DNA from: Bacteroidaceae bacterium
GTDB lineage: Bacteria > Bacteroidota > Bacteroidia > Bacteroidales > Bacteroidaceae
DNA: 64,000 nucleotides
Reading direction: 5' to 3'
Assembly: GCA_017469925.1 (NCBI GenBank)
Contig: JAFUFK010000013.1
Location: 248,001 to 312,000 of the forward strand
Made by a program: the position numbers and the translations under genes. Below, in pieces: positions 53,458 through 61,808 of this stretch. How positions within the stretch are numbered: the first letter of the stretch is position 1; each line of letters begins with the position of its first letter. Under the pieces are notes generated by a model. It was not told the DNA's origin, did not search any database, and was given only the letters and a program-made list of their open reading frames with translations.

Positions 53458-56322
53458 TTGAAAGCAAGGATAGCAACGATTTGGCTCATGGTGAGCATGC
53501 TCTGCATGCTTGCCTATGGCATCGTCCCTCCCCGCACCGAGGGGGAGCGCTGCGTGGCCGTCCCCGACACGACCAAGGTCGATGCGCCCTCGGACACACT
53601 CGCCGACAGCGAGCCGCAGAAGGTGCGCCAACTGACGGTCGATAGCGTGCTCAACTCCATCGACGAAGACAGCATCCGGCAGATGCTCTCGACGGGCAAG
53701 GTGCTTGAGGTTGCCCCCGACTCGTCGAAGATAGACACGGTGCGCCGCGACACGGTCAGGGTGAGCAAGAGTGCCCTCGACGAACCAGTCCGCTACTCGG
53801 CCAAGGACTCCATCACCTTCGACTACGCCACCTCGCGGGCCAACCTCTATGGCGACAGCAAGGTGAACTACCAGAACCTGGAACTCGATGCCGACTACAT
53901 CTCGATAAGCATCGACAGCAGCCTCGTCCACGCCATGGGCCGCGAGGACTCGACGGGCGTCGTCCAGGGCGCCCCCGTCTTCAAGCAAGGCAACGACTCC
54001 TACGAGCCCGACAAGATAAGCTACAACTTCAAGACCCAGAAAGCCTTCATCAGCAACGTCTATACGGAACAGGGCGAGGGCTTCCTGATAAGCCAGGACA
54101 GCAAGCGCGACAGCCTGGGGACGATGTACCTGCAGACCGGCAAATACACCACCTGCGAAGCCAAGCACCCCCACTTCTACCTGAAACTGACCCGAGCCAA
54201 GGTGCGCCCCGGCAAGGACGTCGTCTTCGGCCCCGCCTACCTGGTCGTCGAGGACGTACCCCTGCCCCTGGCCATCCCCTACGGATTCTTCCCCTTCAGC
54301 AAGAGCTATTCCAGCGGCTTCATCATGCCCACCTATGGCGACGAGACACGCCGCGGCTTCTACCTGCGCGACGGCGGCTACTACTTCGCCATCAACGACA
54401 ACATCGACCTGAAACTCCTGGGCGAACTCTACACCAAAGGCTCGTGGGGCCTCTCGGCACAGACCACCTACAAGAAGCGCTACCGCTTCTCGGGCAACCT
54501 CTACTTCAGCTACCAGAACACAAAGGAAGGCGAGAAGAACATGCCCGACTACACCGTCTCGAAGAGCTTCAAGATAACCTGGAGCCACCGCCAGGACGCC
54601 AAGGCCAACCCCTCGCAATCCTTCTCGGCCAGCGTCAACTTCGCCACCTCCAGCTACGAGCGCAACAACCTCATCAGCATGTACAACCCCGAGGCCTACA
54701 CCCAGAGCACCCGCACGAGTTCCGTAGCCTACAGCAAGACGTTCTCCAACATCGGCCTGACGCTCTCCGGAACCTTCAACCTGAGCCAGAACGTGCGCGA
54801 CAGCAGCATCTCCGTCACCCTGCCCTCGCTCAACATCAGCCTCAGCCGCTTCTACCCCTTCAAGCGCAAGAAAGCCGTAGGCAAGGAACGCTGGTACGAG
54901 AAGATATCGGCCAGCTACACCGGCACCCTCTCCAACAGCATCTCCACCAAGGAGAACCAACTCTTCCACAGCAGCCTCATCCACGACTGGAAGAACGGCA
55001 TGCGCCACCAAGTCCCCATCTCCGCATCCTTCTCCGTCCTCAACTACATCAACGTCACACCCTCCTTCAACTTCACCGACCGCATGTACACCCACAAGGT
55101 CATGCAGTCGTGGGACCAGCGCGCCCAATCCGTCGTCCGCGACACCATCTACGGCTTCCACAACGTCTATAACTACAACATGAGCCTCTCGGCCAACACG
55201 AAGCTCTACGGCATGTACCACCCCCTGCCCTGGTTCGGCGGGCGGAAGATACAGGCCATACGCCACGTCTTCACCCCCACCGTCAGCTTCTCCTACGCCC
55301 CCGACTTCGGCCAGTCGCGCTTCGGCTATTGGGACACCTACCTCCGCACCGACCGCGACGGCAACACCTCCGTCGTCACCTACTCCCCCTACGCCGGCGC
55401 CCTCTACGGCACCGTCGGCCAAGGCAAGACAGGCAGCATCTCGCTCGACGTCTCGAACAACATCGAGATGAAGACCCGCATCGAAGGCGACTCCACCCGC
55501 AAAATCAGCCTCATCGACGAACTCGGCGGCAGCCTCTCCTACAACATGGCCTCGAAACGCCCCTGGAGCGACCTCTCCATGCGCCTGCGCCTGAAGATTA
55601 CGAAAAACTTCACCTACAGCCTCAACGCCGTCTTCGCCACCTACGCCTACGACCTCGACCAGAACGGCAACGTCGTCGTCGGCAACCACACCGAATGGTC
55701 GCGAGGCCGCTTCGGCCGCTTCCAAGGCATGTCGCACAACTTCCCCCTGACCATCAACAACCAGACCTTCGCCAAACTCTTCGGCAAGGGCAAGGGAGGG
55801 AAGCGCGGCTCGAACACCGACGCCCAGGACCAGGACGACCAGGACGACCAGGAAGCCGAAGACCAGAACATCGACCCCGACCGCGCCAAGGCCCGCAATT
55901 CGGCCAAGAGCGACGCCGGGGGCGGGCTGGACGAGGACGGCTACCTCCGCTTCTCGCTCCCCTGGAGCCTCTCGTTCAGCTACGGCATATCCATGCGCGA
56001 AAACACGGGAGGCCACTTCCACCAGAGCCGCATGCGCTACGGCTACAAACTGACCCACACCCTCAACTGCTCCGGCAACATACGCCTCTCCGAAGGCTGG
56101 AACATCAACTTCTCCTCCGGCTACGACTTCAACTACCACCGCCTCTCCATGACCACTGCCTCCGTCAACCGCGACCTCCACTGCTTCACGATGGGCTGCT
56201 CCGTCGTCCTCGCCCCCTACCGCTCCTACAACTTCACCTTCGCCTGCAAGGCCGGAACCCTCGCCGACGTGCTCCGCTGGAAAAAGCAATCCAGCTACAG
56301 CAGCAACATCGAGTGGTATTGA
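53458..56322 (+). CDS. lptD: LptD-like LPS assembly outer-membrane protein
   Basis: 954 residues. A TTG start at 53458 is chosen because it gives a full signal peptide (MKARIATIWLMVSMLCMLAYG); the first in-frame ATG (53488) would destroy it. An OstA-like beta-jellyroll region follows (residues about 110-230, YSAKDSITFDYATSRANLYGDSKVNY), then a large barrel with FGPAYLVVEDVPLPLAIPYGFFPF and many aromatic strands, ending IEWY. An acidic low-complexity loop (DAQDQDDQDDQEAEDQN, about residue 790) interrupts the barrel. Inserts LPS into the outer leaflet with LptE. Has its own promoter behind the ABC/permease genes. Confidence 0.88.
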   Translation: MKARIATIWLMVSMLCMLAYGIVPPRTEGERCVAVPDTTKVDAPSDTLADSEPQKVRQLTVDSVLNSIDEDSIRQMLSTGKVLEVAPDSSKIDTVRRDTVRVSKSALDEPVRYSAKDSITFDYATSRANLYGDSKVNYQNLELDADYISISIDSSLVHAMGREDSTGVVQGAPVFKQGNDSYEPDKISYNFKTQKAFISNVYTEQGEGFLISQDSKRDSLGTMYLQTGKYTTCEAKHPHFYLKLTRAKVRPGKDVVFGPAYLVVEDVPLPLAIPYGFFPFSKSYSSGFIMPTYGDETRRGFYLRDGGYYFAINDNIDLKLLGELYTKGSWGLSAQTTYKKRYRFSGNLYFSYQNTKEGEKNMPDYTVSKSFKITWSHRQDAKANPSQSFSASVNFATSSYERNNLISMYNPEAYTQSTRTSSVAYSKTFSNIGLTLSGTFNLSQNVRDSSISVTLPSLNISLSRFYPFKRKKAVGKERWYEKISASYTGTLSNSISTKENQLFHSSLIHDWKNGMRHQVPISASFSVLNYINVTPSFNFTDRMYTHKVMQSWDQRAQSVVRDTIYGFHNVYNYNMSLSANTKLYGMYHPLPWFGGRKIQAIRHVFTPTVSFSYAPDFGQSRFGYWDTYLRTDRDGNTSVVTYSPYAGALYGTVGQGKTGSISLDVSNNIEMKTRIEGDSTRKISLIDELGGSLSYNMASKRPWSDLSMRLRLKITKNFTYSLNAVFATYAYDLDQNGNVVVGNHTEWSRGRFGRFQGMSHNFPLTINNQTFAKLFGKGKGGKRGSNTDAQDQDDQDDQEAEDQNIDPDRAKARNSAKSDAGGGLDEDGYLRFSLPWSLSFSYGISMRENTGGHFHQSRMRYGYKLTHTLNCSGNIRLSEGWNINFSSGYDFNYHRLSMTTASVNRDLHCFTMGCSVVLAPYRSYNFTFACKAGTLADVLRWKKQSSYSSNIEWY

Positions 56323-56384
56323 GAAAAAAAGGGGAGGGGAGGGCATCCCTTAAGCCAGTAGAGACGCTCCTAATCGTTCGGCAT

Positions 56385-56423
56385 TAAGACCTTAGGGCTT
56401 CCGACAGAAGGCCTAAGGTCTTA
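56385..56423. repeat. Long hairpin downstream of lptD (TAAGACCTTAGG type)
   Basis: TAAGACCTTAGGGCTTC (56385-56401) pairs with GAAGGCCTAAGGTCTTA (56407-56423), 16 of 17 positions. No clean T-run follows. Related to the hairpins at 24539. May terminate or stabilise lptD mRNA. Confidence 0.65.
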
Positions 56424-56505
56424 TCGGTGGATATATAATATCGCATGTGGTCAAGGTCTTAGATGCTGTCTCTCTCCTTTTATTCTGTGATTTAAGACAA
56501 AATTA

Positions 56506-56537
56506 TTTGTAAAATCGAAAGGCTATTCGTAAATTTG
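56506..56537 (+). promoter_or_regulatory. Promoter of the structured RNA / SusD-like operon
   Basis: -33 TTTG (56506-56509), 20-bp spacer, -7 TAAATTTG (56530-56537). Transcription should begin near 56543, at the first hairpin. Confidence 0.8.
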
Positions 56538-56542
56538 CAACG

Positions 56543-56720
56543 TATTCCGCAAGGAATGCAGACATAATTGCTCGATTCTGACTCGAACTGCGACCTCGAA
56601 AGATGCTTTACGAGCAATTCTAACACAATTGAAGCTATGCCTCCAAGGCGTAGGCTTCATCATAGGTGTTAGAGGCTGTCGCAGGCCTGAGTCAGATATG
56701 GTTGGGGCCTGCGCTTTTTC
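56543..56720 (+). ncRNA. Structured RNA with its own terminator (sRNA or attenuator leader)
   Basis: About 178 nt with four helices in order. (1) ATTCC-GCAA-GGAAT at 56544-56557, capped by a GNRA loop. (2) AATTGCTCG (56566-56574) with CGAGCAATT (56611-56619), 36-nt loop. (3) CTAACAC (56620-56626) with GTGTTAG (56666-56672), enclosing GAAGC.TATGCCT / AGGCGTAGGCTTC. (4) terminator CGCAGGCC (56680-56687) / GGCCTGCG (56706-56713) followed by CTTTTTC. No open reading frame fits. It may be a free-standing sRNA or a leader controlling the operon that starts at 56786. No known family recognised. Confidence 0.7.
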
Positions 56721-56782
56721 TATTATTAGAGTTAGTGCTGGCTTGGGGATGAAAACATTTAGTAAAACGTTTAATAATAGAA
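56718..56782 (+). promoter_or_regulatory. 11-bp inverted repeat before the start codon
   Basis: TTCTATTATTA (56718-56728) and TAATAATAGAA (56772-56782) are perfect reverse complements. The second arm ends 3 bp before the ATG at 56786, so the hairpin could hide the ribosome entry site of the first operon gene. Confidence 0.6.
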
Positions 56783-56785
56783 GTG

Positions 56786-57268
56786 ATGAGAAAGAGACTG
56801 CTTATGACCTTTGTGGTGCTCCTGGGACTTGTCATGCAAGTCTCGGCCCAATGGGAAAAGGAGCGCAGTGTGACCACTGTGATGCTATGGGCCGATGACG
56901 GCACTGTAGCCGAGTACAAATGTAGCGACCGCCCCGTCGTCCGCCACGATGGCAACGAACTGGTGCTGACAGTCAACAACACCGAACTGCGCATTTCGGA
57001 CAACGAAGGTGCGAGCTTCACCATCAAAGAAGACCTGACCGCAGTGGAGGGCATCGAGAAGCGAGGCGTGGTAGAGGTCGGCCAAGAGCGCATCGACCTT
57101 AGCGAACTGAAGCCCGGCACCGCTGTCACCATCTATGACACCAACGGACGCCAGATTCTCAGCAAAAAGGCCGCCAAGGGGAATGCTCGTATGGACATCG
57201 GGAACCTGCCTCATGGCATCTACATCGTGAAGGCCGGGAGTATTAACTTTAAATTCCTGAAGCGATGA
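56786..57268 (+). CDS. Small secreted protein with T9SS-like C-terminal tail
   Basis: 160 residues from the ATG at 56786 (a GTG immediately upstream at 56783 is an alternative). Signal peptide MRKRLLMTFVVLLGLVMQVSA. A short domain follows with MLWADDGTVAEYKCSDRP, LVLTVNNTELRISDNEG, then a sorting-like tail (TAVTIYDTNGRQIL, LPHGIYIVKAGSINFKFLK). Resembles type A sorting domains of type IX secretion. First gene of a three-gene operon behind the structured RNA; overlaps the SusD-like gene by 4 bp. Confidence 0.75.
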   Translation: MRKRLLMTFVVLLGLVMQVSAQWEKERSVTTVMLWADDGTVAEYKCSDRPVVRHDGNELVLTVNNTELRISDNEGASFTIKEDLTAVEGIEKRGVVEVGQERIDLSELKPGTAVTIYDTNGRQILSKKAAKGNARMDIGNLPHGIYIVKAGSINFKFLKR

Positions 57269-59253
57269 AGACACAGAAGAGACTCGTGGCCCTGTTGGCC
57301 ACCCTGGCCATGGCGTTGAGCGCATCGGCCCAGACGGATACTCCTAAGTGGCTGGTTTACCCTCGAATGTATGCTTACGAGAGAGAATGGGTAGATAGCA
57401 TCGTCTATACCGACAAAAACTATGACGTATTTGTCGAAAGTACCAAGGACATCAACGACCAGGGCCGTTGGCTGATGAAGGTAAATGGCTACGGAGAAAT
57501 CAGTATTGCCACGACAAAGGTAGGAGTGGTTGCTGCCGATGTCGCCAACGAGGACATCGAACAGATGTTTAAGGATGGCCGGTTGACTGACCTGCAGGAA
57601 GCGAAAGTGGACTCCTCCTCTATCTACAACCGGTACGACTTCGTGGTAGAGGAAGGTGCATGGAAGCCCGTCATCTTCGGCTACGATGCCGAGGGCGAGT
57701 ATCGCGGATATTACGTAGGCGAGACGCAGACCTTTAGCAGTAACTTCACGGCTGACATAAATGCCCAACTCATACGTTATGACAGGGGATTATCAGGCCA
57801 TTATGTATGGGGCTATGGTAGTATCATGCACGTACGCGATGTCATGGGCGAAGACTATGCAACAAATGGTGACTATGGCACTGACTGGTATCAACGATGG
57901 GCCAAGAACATAGACTTAGCTGCTAATTCGCCCTATAGCGCCTTCGTTTGGCAATGCTTTTTCCTGGCCATTGACGGCCTGAACGGACTGGTGCATACCA
58001 TAGAGCGGCGTAATCGGCAGGTTAACGTCTCGGCCGACCTGGGTTATGCACTGGCCCTGCGTGCCATGCTCTATCTGGATGCCGCACGCATGTTTGAGTT
58101 TCTGGAGACCGACAGCGTTGGGCCCGTCAATGAGGCTGGCAATAACGTATCGGGACTGACCTTTCCTATTGTAAAAGAAGTGTGGGCGAATCCATATCCT
58201 ACCGACATACGAAGAGCCACACGTGACGAGATGGCGACCTACCTGACGGAAGAGCTTGATGCGGCTGAGGATGCACTCGCTGGCGTAAGCATCAGCGATA
58301 AGCGACAGGCAAGCCTCGCCGTAGTCTATGGACTGAAGGCACGTCTCTACATGTGGCTGGGCGACTATGCCCAGGCCCAGATGTATGCCGAACGCACCAT
58401 CGCCGAGGGTGGTTATACGCCTCTCACCCGAGACGAATGGCTCAGTACCACACGAGGCTTCAATGACCGCAACGTGGGGGCATGGATGTGGGCCATTAAC
58501 TATCCTGAGGATTGTGAGGTTGTACAAACGGCAATTATCAACTGGACATCGTGGTGCAGCAGCGAATACACGGAAGGATATACGTCCACCGGAGTATATC
58601 CCGTCATGGGGCGCGCCATCTACGACCGCATGGCCGATGCGGACTTCCGCAAACTCTCCTATAAAGCTCCCTCGGGCACTTCGCTGGCAGGGCAGGAGCC
58701 TCACCTGGATGACAACATCTACAACCGCCTGCCCGACTATGCCTCGCTGAAGTTCCGTCCAGGACAGGGCAACATCAGCACCCCCAAAGTAGCCTGCGCT
58801 GTCGATGTCCCCCTGATGCGCATCGAGGAAATGTACTTCATCCAGATGGAGGCCATGGCCCAGCGCGATATGCTGGAAGCTGCCAAGGAAAGGCTGGCCA
58901 GCTTCATGCAACAATACCGCGATGCCAACTACACTTGCTCTGCCACTACCAAGGAGGAACTCATCGACGAAATATTCCTGCAAAAGCGTATCGAGTTGTG
59001 GGGCGAGGGTCAGAACTATTTCGACTATAAGCGCCTGAACAAGCCCGTTACGCGTGGTTACGAGGGGACAAACTTTGTTGCCGCCAAGCAGTTCAACACC
59101 TCCACCCGTCCGGCATGGATGAACTTCGTGTTCGGGCAAAACGCCTATCAGTATTGGCAGGTTGATTCAGACACTCAAGGACATGCTGTTTACCCCCTTG
59201 CCGATTGGAACAACCCCGACCCAAGCAATTGCTATACACCGACAGCGTACTAA
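57265..59253 (+). CDS. SusD/RagB-like protein without lipobox
   Basis: 662 residues. Signal peptide MKTQKRLVALLATLAMALSASAQ with no lipobox Cys, unlike ordinary SusD lipoproteins. An extra N-terminal region (residues about 25-150) carries EWVDSIVYTDKNYDV. The SusD-like body has TPR-type helices (YALALRAMLYLDAARMFEFL, LAVVYGLKARLYMWLGDYAQ), a MRIEEMYFIQMEAMAQ helix and the family C-terminal motif QKRIELWGEGQNYFDYKRL. SusD proteins bind glycans as lids on SusC transporters, but no SusC gene adjoins. Probably secreted or held by another partner. Coupled to the small secreted gene upstream and followed after 20 bp by the 59274 gene. Confidence 0.82.
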   Translation: MKTQKRLVALLATLAMALSASAQTDTPKWLVYPRMYAYEREWVDSIVYTDKNYDVFVESTKDINDQGRWLMKVNGYGEISIATTKVGVVAADVANEDIEQMFKDGRLTDLQEAKVDSSSIYNRYDFVVEEGAWKPVIFGYDAEGEYRGYYVGETQTFSSNFTADINAQLIRYDRGLSGHYVWGYGSIMHVRDVMGEDYATNGDYGTDWYQRWAKNIDLAANSPYSAFVWQCFFLAIDGLNGLVHTIERRNRQVNVSADLGYALALRAMLYLDAARMFEFLETDSVGPVNEAGNNVSGLTFPIVKEVWANPYPTDIRRATRDEMATYLTEELDAAEDALAGVSISDKRQASLAVVYGLKARLYMWLGDYAQAQMYAERTIAEGGYTPLTRDEWLSTTRGFNDRNVGAWMWAINYPEDCEVVQTAIINWTSWCSSEYTEGYTSTGVYPVMGRAIYDRMADADFRKLSYKAPSGTSLAGQEPHLDDNIYNRLPDYASLKFRPGQGNISTPKVACAVDVPLMRIEEMYFIQMEAMAQRDMLEAAKERLASFMQQYRDANYTCSATTKEELIDEIFLQKRIELWGEGQNYFDYKRLNKPVTRGYEGTNFVAAKQFNTSTRPAWMNFVFGQNAYQYWQVDSDTQGHAVYPLADWNNPDPSNCYTPTAY

Positions 59254-59273
59254 CCACCTAACATCGCACGAAA

Positions 59274-60509
59274 ATGAAAACATTAAGATACATATTCGCC
59301 CTGCTCCTTCTGACCCTGACGAGTCTGGCATCGGCCCAAGTGGTAGAGTTCCACGTGAATGAAAAATACTTTAACGACGGGCAGACGCATGTTAATAAGT
59401 ATTACCTGTCCCAAATCGACAGCATCGTCTATCAGCCAGCTTTGGACTGGACGCCCTTTGTCGAAGTCAAGGACTTCTATGAGGACGAACAGGAACAGGT
59501 ACACGTCCGTGTGCATGCCACCACAGGACCCAATGCCGACTTTGCCCGGCTCTATTTTGCAGAAAAGGCTATTAGTTCGAGCTACTTCTCTTCAGTAGAT
59601 GTCTTTCCCGAACGAGACACCCTGACCAACTACACAGTGCTTGATAAGGGTAGCGGCCTGGAGATGGACTTCGTCCTCCCCGATTCCACACAGAAGTACT
59701 GGGTAACGCTGGCCACTGCCAACCTGCGATATTACCCAAGAAATTATCGCAGGTATGTTACCACTCAGTGCCTGATTGACTACGCTTACTGGCAGGAGCT
59801 GATGGACTGGGAAGACTTAGGCATGGCTACGTATCGCGAGGACATGGTAACGGGCTTTTTTAGCGTTGACAACGTGAAGTACAATGTTCCCATCCAAAAG
59901 AACAAGCGCACGGAGGGAGTGTACCGCCTGGTGAATCCCTATGGCAGTTACTATCCCTATAATAGTACGAGCGAGTACGACGCCAACGCAATATCTTATT
60001 GGCTCATCCATGCCGAAGACCCCGACTATGTTTGGCTTGAGACGCACAATTCCACAATGGACTGGGGCTATGGTAATTTCCGCTTCTCCAGCATGGTCGG
60101 ATATCTGATGGATCTGGGCAATACGCTGGAGGACATCAAAGCTTCCCAGCCCGAATCATTCGGGAAGTTTGCGGATGGCGTTATTACCATGCCCGAACGC
60201 GGTATGGTGATTTCAATGACCAACTATAATGATGGAGGTTGGCGCTATGCAAACCGAAATGGATTCTTCGCCATCGCCTTGCCTGGCGCGACCATCAAAG
60301 ACTATAGTGCCGAGGCCCGATTCGTTGAATTCCAATACGCCACTACCGAAGACGAAAAGAGCCAGGCCATCGTAGAGTTTACCCTTAGCCCCCGTAAGCT
60401 TTTGGTTCCGTTCATAGATACACCCAAGAGACAACTGAGTGGCTCCGCCGACAAGACTCTCATAAAGCGAAAGCTTATCATAGGCGATAACTTGGAAAAT
60501 TGCATTTAA
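59274..60509 (+). CDS. Secreted protein of unknown function in the SusD-like operon
   Basis: 411 residues, no known family assigned. Signal peptide MKTLRYIFALLLLTLTSLASA, again no lipobox. The N-terminus has LSQIDSIVYQPALDWTPF, sharing the DSIVY segment with the SusD-like protein. The body is beta-rich with many Tyr/Trp residues (TMDWGYGNFRFSSMVGYLMD, NYNDGGWRYANRNGFFAIALP), suggesting carbohydrate or protein binding. Ends at a strong terminator at 60545. Its linkage implies a joint role with the SusD-like protein. Confidence 0.7.
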   Translation: MKTLRYIFALLLLTLTSLASAQVVEFHVNEKYFNDGQTHVNKYYLSQIDSIVYQPALDWTPFVEVKDFYEDEQEQVHVRVHATTGPNADFARLYFAEKAISSSYFSSVDVFPERDTLTNYTVLDKGSGLEMDFVLPDSTQKYWVTLATANLRYYPRNYRRYVTTQCLIDYAYWQELMDWEDLGMATYREDMVTGFFSVDNVKYNVPIQKNKRTEGVYRLVNPYGSYYPYNSTSEYDANAISYWLIHAEDPDYVWLETHNSTMDWGYGNFRFSSMVGYLMDLGNTLEDIKASQPESFGKFADGVITMPERGMVISMTNYNDGGWRYANRNGFFAIALPGATIKDYSAEARFVEFQYATTEDEKSQAIVEFTLSPRKLLVPFIDTPKRQLSGSADKTLIKRKLIIGDNLENCI

Positions 60510-60544
60510 GGGGTTAGTGATGAAGTGACCCGAGAAAATAAGAT

Positions 60545-60580
60545 AGAATCGGGAGCCTTTCGCGGCTCTCGATTCTTTGT
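60545..60580 (+). terminator. Terminator of the SusD-like operon
   Basis: AGAATCGGGAGCC (60545-60557) pairs with GGCTCTCGATTCT (60564-60576), all 13 positions with one G-U, followed by TTGT. Confidence 0.75.
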
Positions 60581-60602
60581 ATTAACTATACACGTTGCCG
60601 TG

Positions 60603-60941
60603 CTAAAAGAGGAGCAGTTGTCGGCTGTCGTCGTGCCTGGGGGCGGGGGCGGGGCGCTCGGGGTCGCGCGGTGCGTCGATGAAGAGGTCCATCTGTACGG
60701 CGACGTCGGGCCTCAGGGCATACTGGCCGCGGCGAAGGTGGAGGAAGGGGCTGTGGCGTTGGCGCGACTGGTAGTAGAGGTAGTGGCGCACCTGGTCGTA
60801 GAGCTGGGGATAGACGACGTCGGAGGCGAAGATGCCGCTGTGGAGGTTGTAGAGCTGGCGGGCCAGGCGGCGCACGTTCATGCCCTCGCGCCCGCTAAGC
60901 AGGAGCATGTCCATAAGGTCGGTGTGATAGGCGTTCTTCAT
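60603..60941 (-). CDS. Small HARE-HTH-like protein
   Basis: 112 residues. No certain family, but the segment DMLLLSGREGMNVRRLARQL to FLHLRRGQYALRPD follows the HARE-HTH pattern (helix, helix-turn-helix, then an F...RRGQYALR wing), a winged-helix module linked to DNA modification and transcription proteins. The C-terminus is Pro/Arg/Asp-rich (DPERPAPAPRHDDS) and ends LLLF. Monocistronic, with a full promoter at 60976-61007, and convergent to the SusD-like operon. Possibly DNA-binding; the assignment rests on pattern reading only. Confidence 0.6.
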   Translation of the reverse strand: MKNAYHTDLMDMLLLSGREGMNVRRLARQLYNLHSGIFASDVVYPQLYDQVRHYLYYQSRQRHSPFLHLRRGQYALRPDVAVQMDLFIDAPRDPERPAPAPRHDDSRQLLLF

Positions 60942-60975
60942 CCCTCTGAGCCGCTCTGGGGCCTGTATTTAGGGG

Positions 60976-61007
60976 CAAAGTTAATCGAATTTGCGTTAAA
61001 TTACAAA
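60976..61007 (-). promoter_or_regulatory. Promoter of the HARE-HTH-like gene
   Basis: Minus strand: -33 TTTG (61004-61007), 20-bp spacer, -7 TAACTTTG (60976-60983). Confidence 0.75.
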
Positions 61008-61036
61008 TATTAGCGTGATATTTCGGCGATTTGTTG

Positions 61037-61044
61037 TATATTTG
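61037..61044 (+). promoter_or_regulatory. -7 promoter box of the lipoprotein-mltG operon
   Basis: TATATTTG, an exact match, 56 bp upstream of the lipoprotein start. No exact -33. Confidence 0.5.
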
Positions 61045-61050
61045 ACCCCG

Positions 61051-61096
61051 TTAAACGATTAAACTTTTAAACGATTAAACTTTTAAACGATTAAGC
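61051..61096. repeat. 16-bp tandem repeat in the 5' leader of the lipoprotein gene
   Basis: Almost three units of TTAAACGATTAAACTT (61051, 61067, 61083), directly ahead of the start codon at 61101. Confidence 0.8.
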
Positions 61097-61100
61097 ATAA

Positions 61101-61808
61101 ATGAAAAAGCTTTTACTGGCCGCAGCGGCTGCATGTACGTTGCTGGCGGCGTGCAACAAGGAGAGTTCGTACCATAGTATGGGCGTCGTGTACCCCTCGA
61201 ACTATCAGCCCGCAGTGGTCTTTGCCGACCAACTGAGCGACAGCGTGTTCTTCTACACGACGGACAACTTCCAGCTGTCGGCCTACGAGTCCAGCTGGAT
61301 TACGATTCCCGACTCGATGAGGCAGGGCCGGGTTCCCAACTACTTCCGCACGGTCTTCTACGTGAGTGTGCCCCTGACCTTCGAGCCTAACACGACGGGG
61401 AGGCCAAGGACGGGCCACGTCACGCTACGTTCCTACGACGGCGACGACTGGGACCAGTCGGCCACGGCTACCTACTACCAGACGGCGTGGCACAACATCG
61501 TCAGTCCCGCACCGGCCTATAGCAGCAACGACGGAGTGGTTACGGGGGCGCTGTTCAGGGCTACGGTGGGTGCCGAGCAGGAGTCGGATACGCTGGAGTT
61601 TACGGCGTACGGCAAGTGGACGCTGACGGAGGGGTCGTTTGCCCACGTCGAGCAGGGCCTGCGGGAGGGGGGCGAAGGGAGCCACCGCATTCCCGTGACT
61701 TTCGATGCGAATACGGGGGAGGAGGAGCGGACGACCGTGGTCCGGCTGAGCAGCAATGGCGTGACGACGGAGATAGAGTTCGTACAGAAGGCTCCTGAGA
61801 AGGAATGA
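61101..61808 (+). CDS. Lipoprotein with BACON-like domains
   Basis: 235 residues. Lipobox LLAAC with lipidated Cys at about residue 18. Two beta-sandwich segments: residues about 40-130 (FFYTTDNFQLSAYESSWITI, VPLTFEPNTTGRPRTGHVTL) and about 150-230 (KWTLTEGSFAHVEQG, RIPVTFDANTGEEERTTVV). This pattern, including the ERTTVVRLSSNG ending, matches BACON domains found in Bacteroidales surface proteins, which often bind glycans or mucin. Overlaps mltG by 4 bp. Confidence 0.75.
   Translation: MKKLLLAAAAACTLLAACNKESSYHSMGVVYPSNYQPAVVFADQLSDSVFFYTTDNFQLSAYESSWITIPDSMRQGRVPNYFRTVFYVSVPLTFEPNTTGRPRTGHVTLRSYDGDDWDQSATATYYQTAWHNIVSPAPAYSSNDGVVTGALFRATVGAEQESDTLEFTAYGKWTLTEGSFAHVEQGLREGGEGSHRIPVTFDANTGEEERTTVVRLSSNGVTTEIEFVQKAPEKE

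Noticed and set aside
53413-56346. 977-codon open frame on the minus strand opposite lptD
   Set aside because: Val/Gly/Glu-rich, no domain, no promoter. It mirrors the codon bias of the real lptD gene on the plus strand, which has a signal peptide and recognisable strands.
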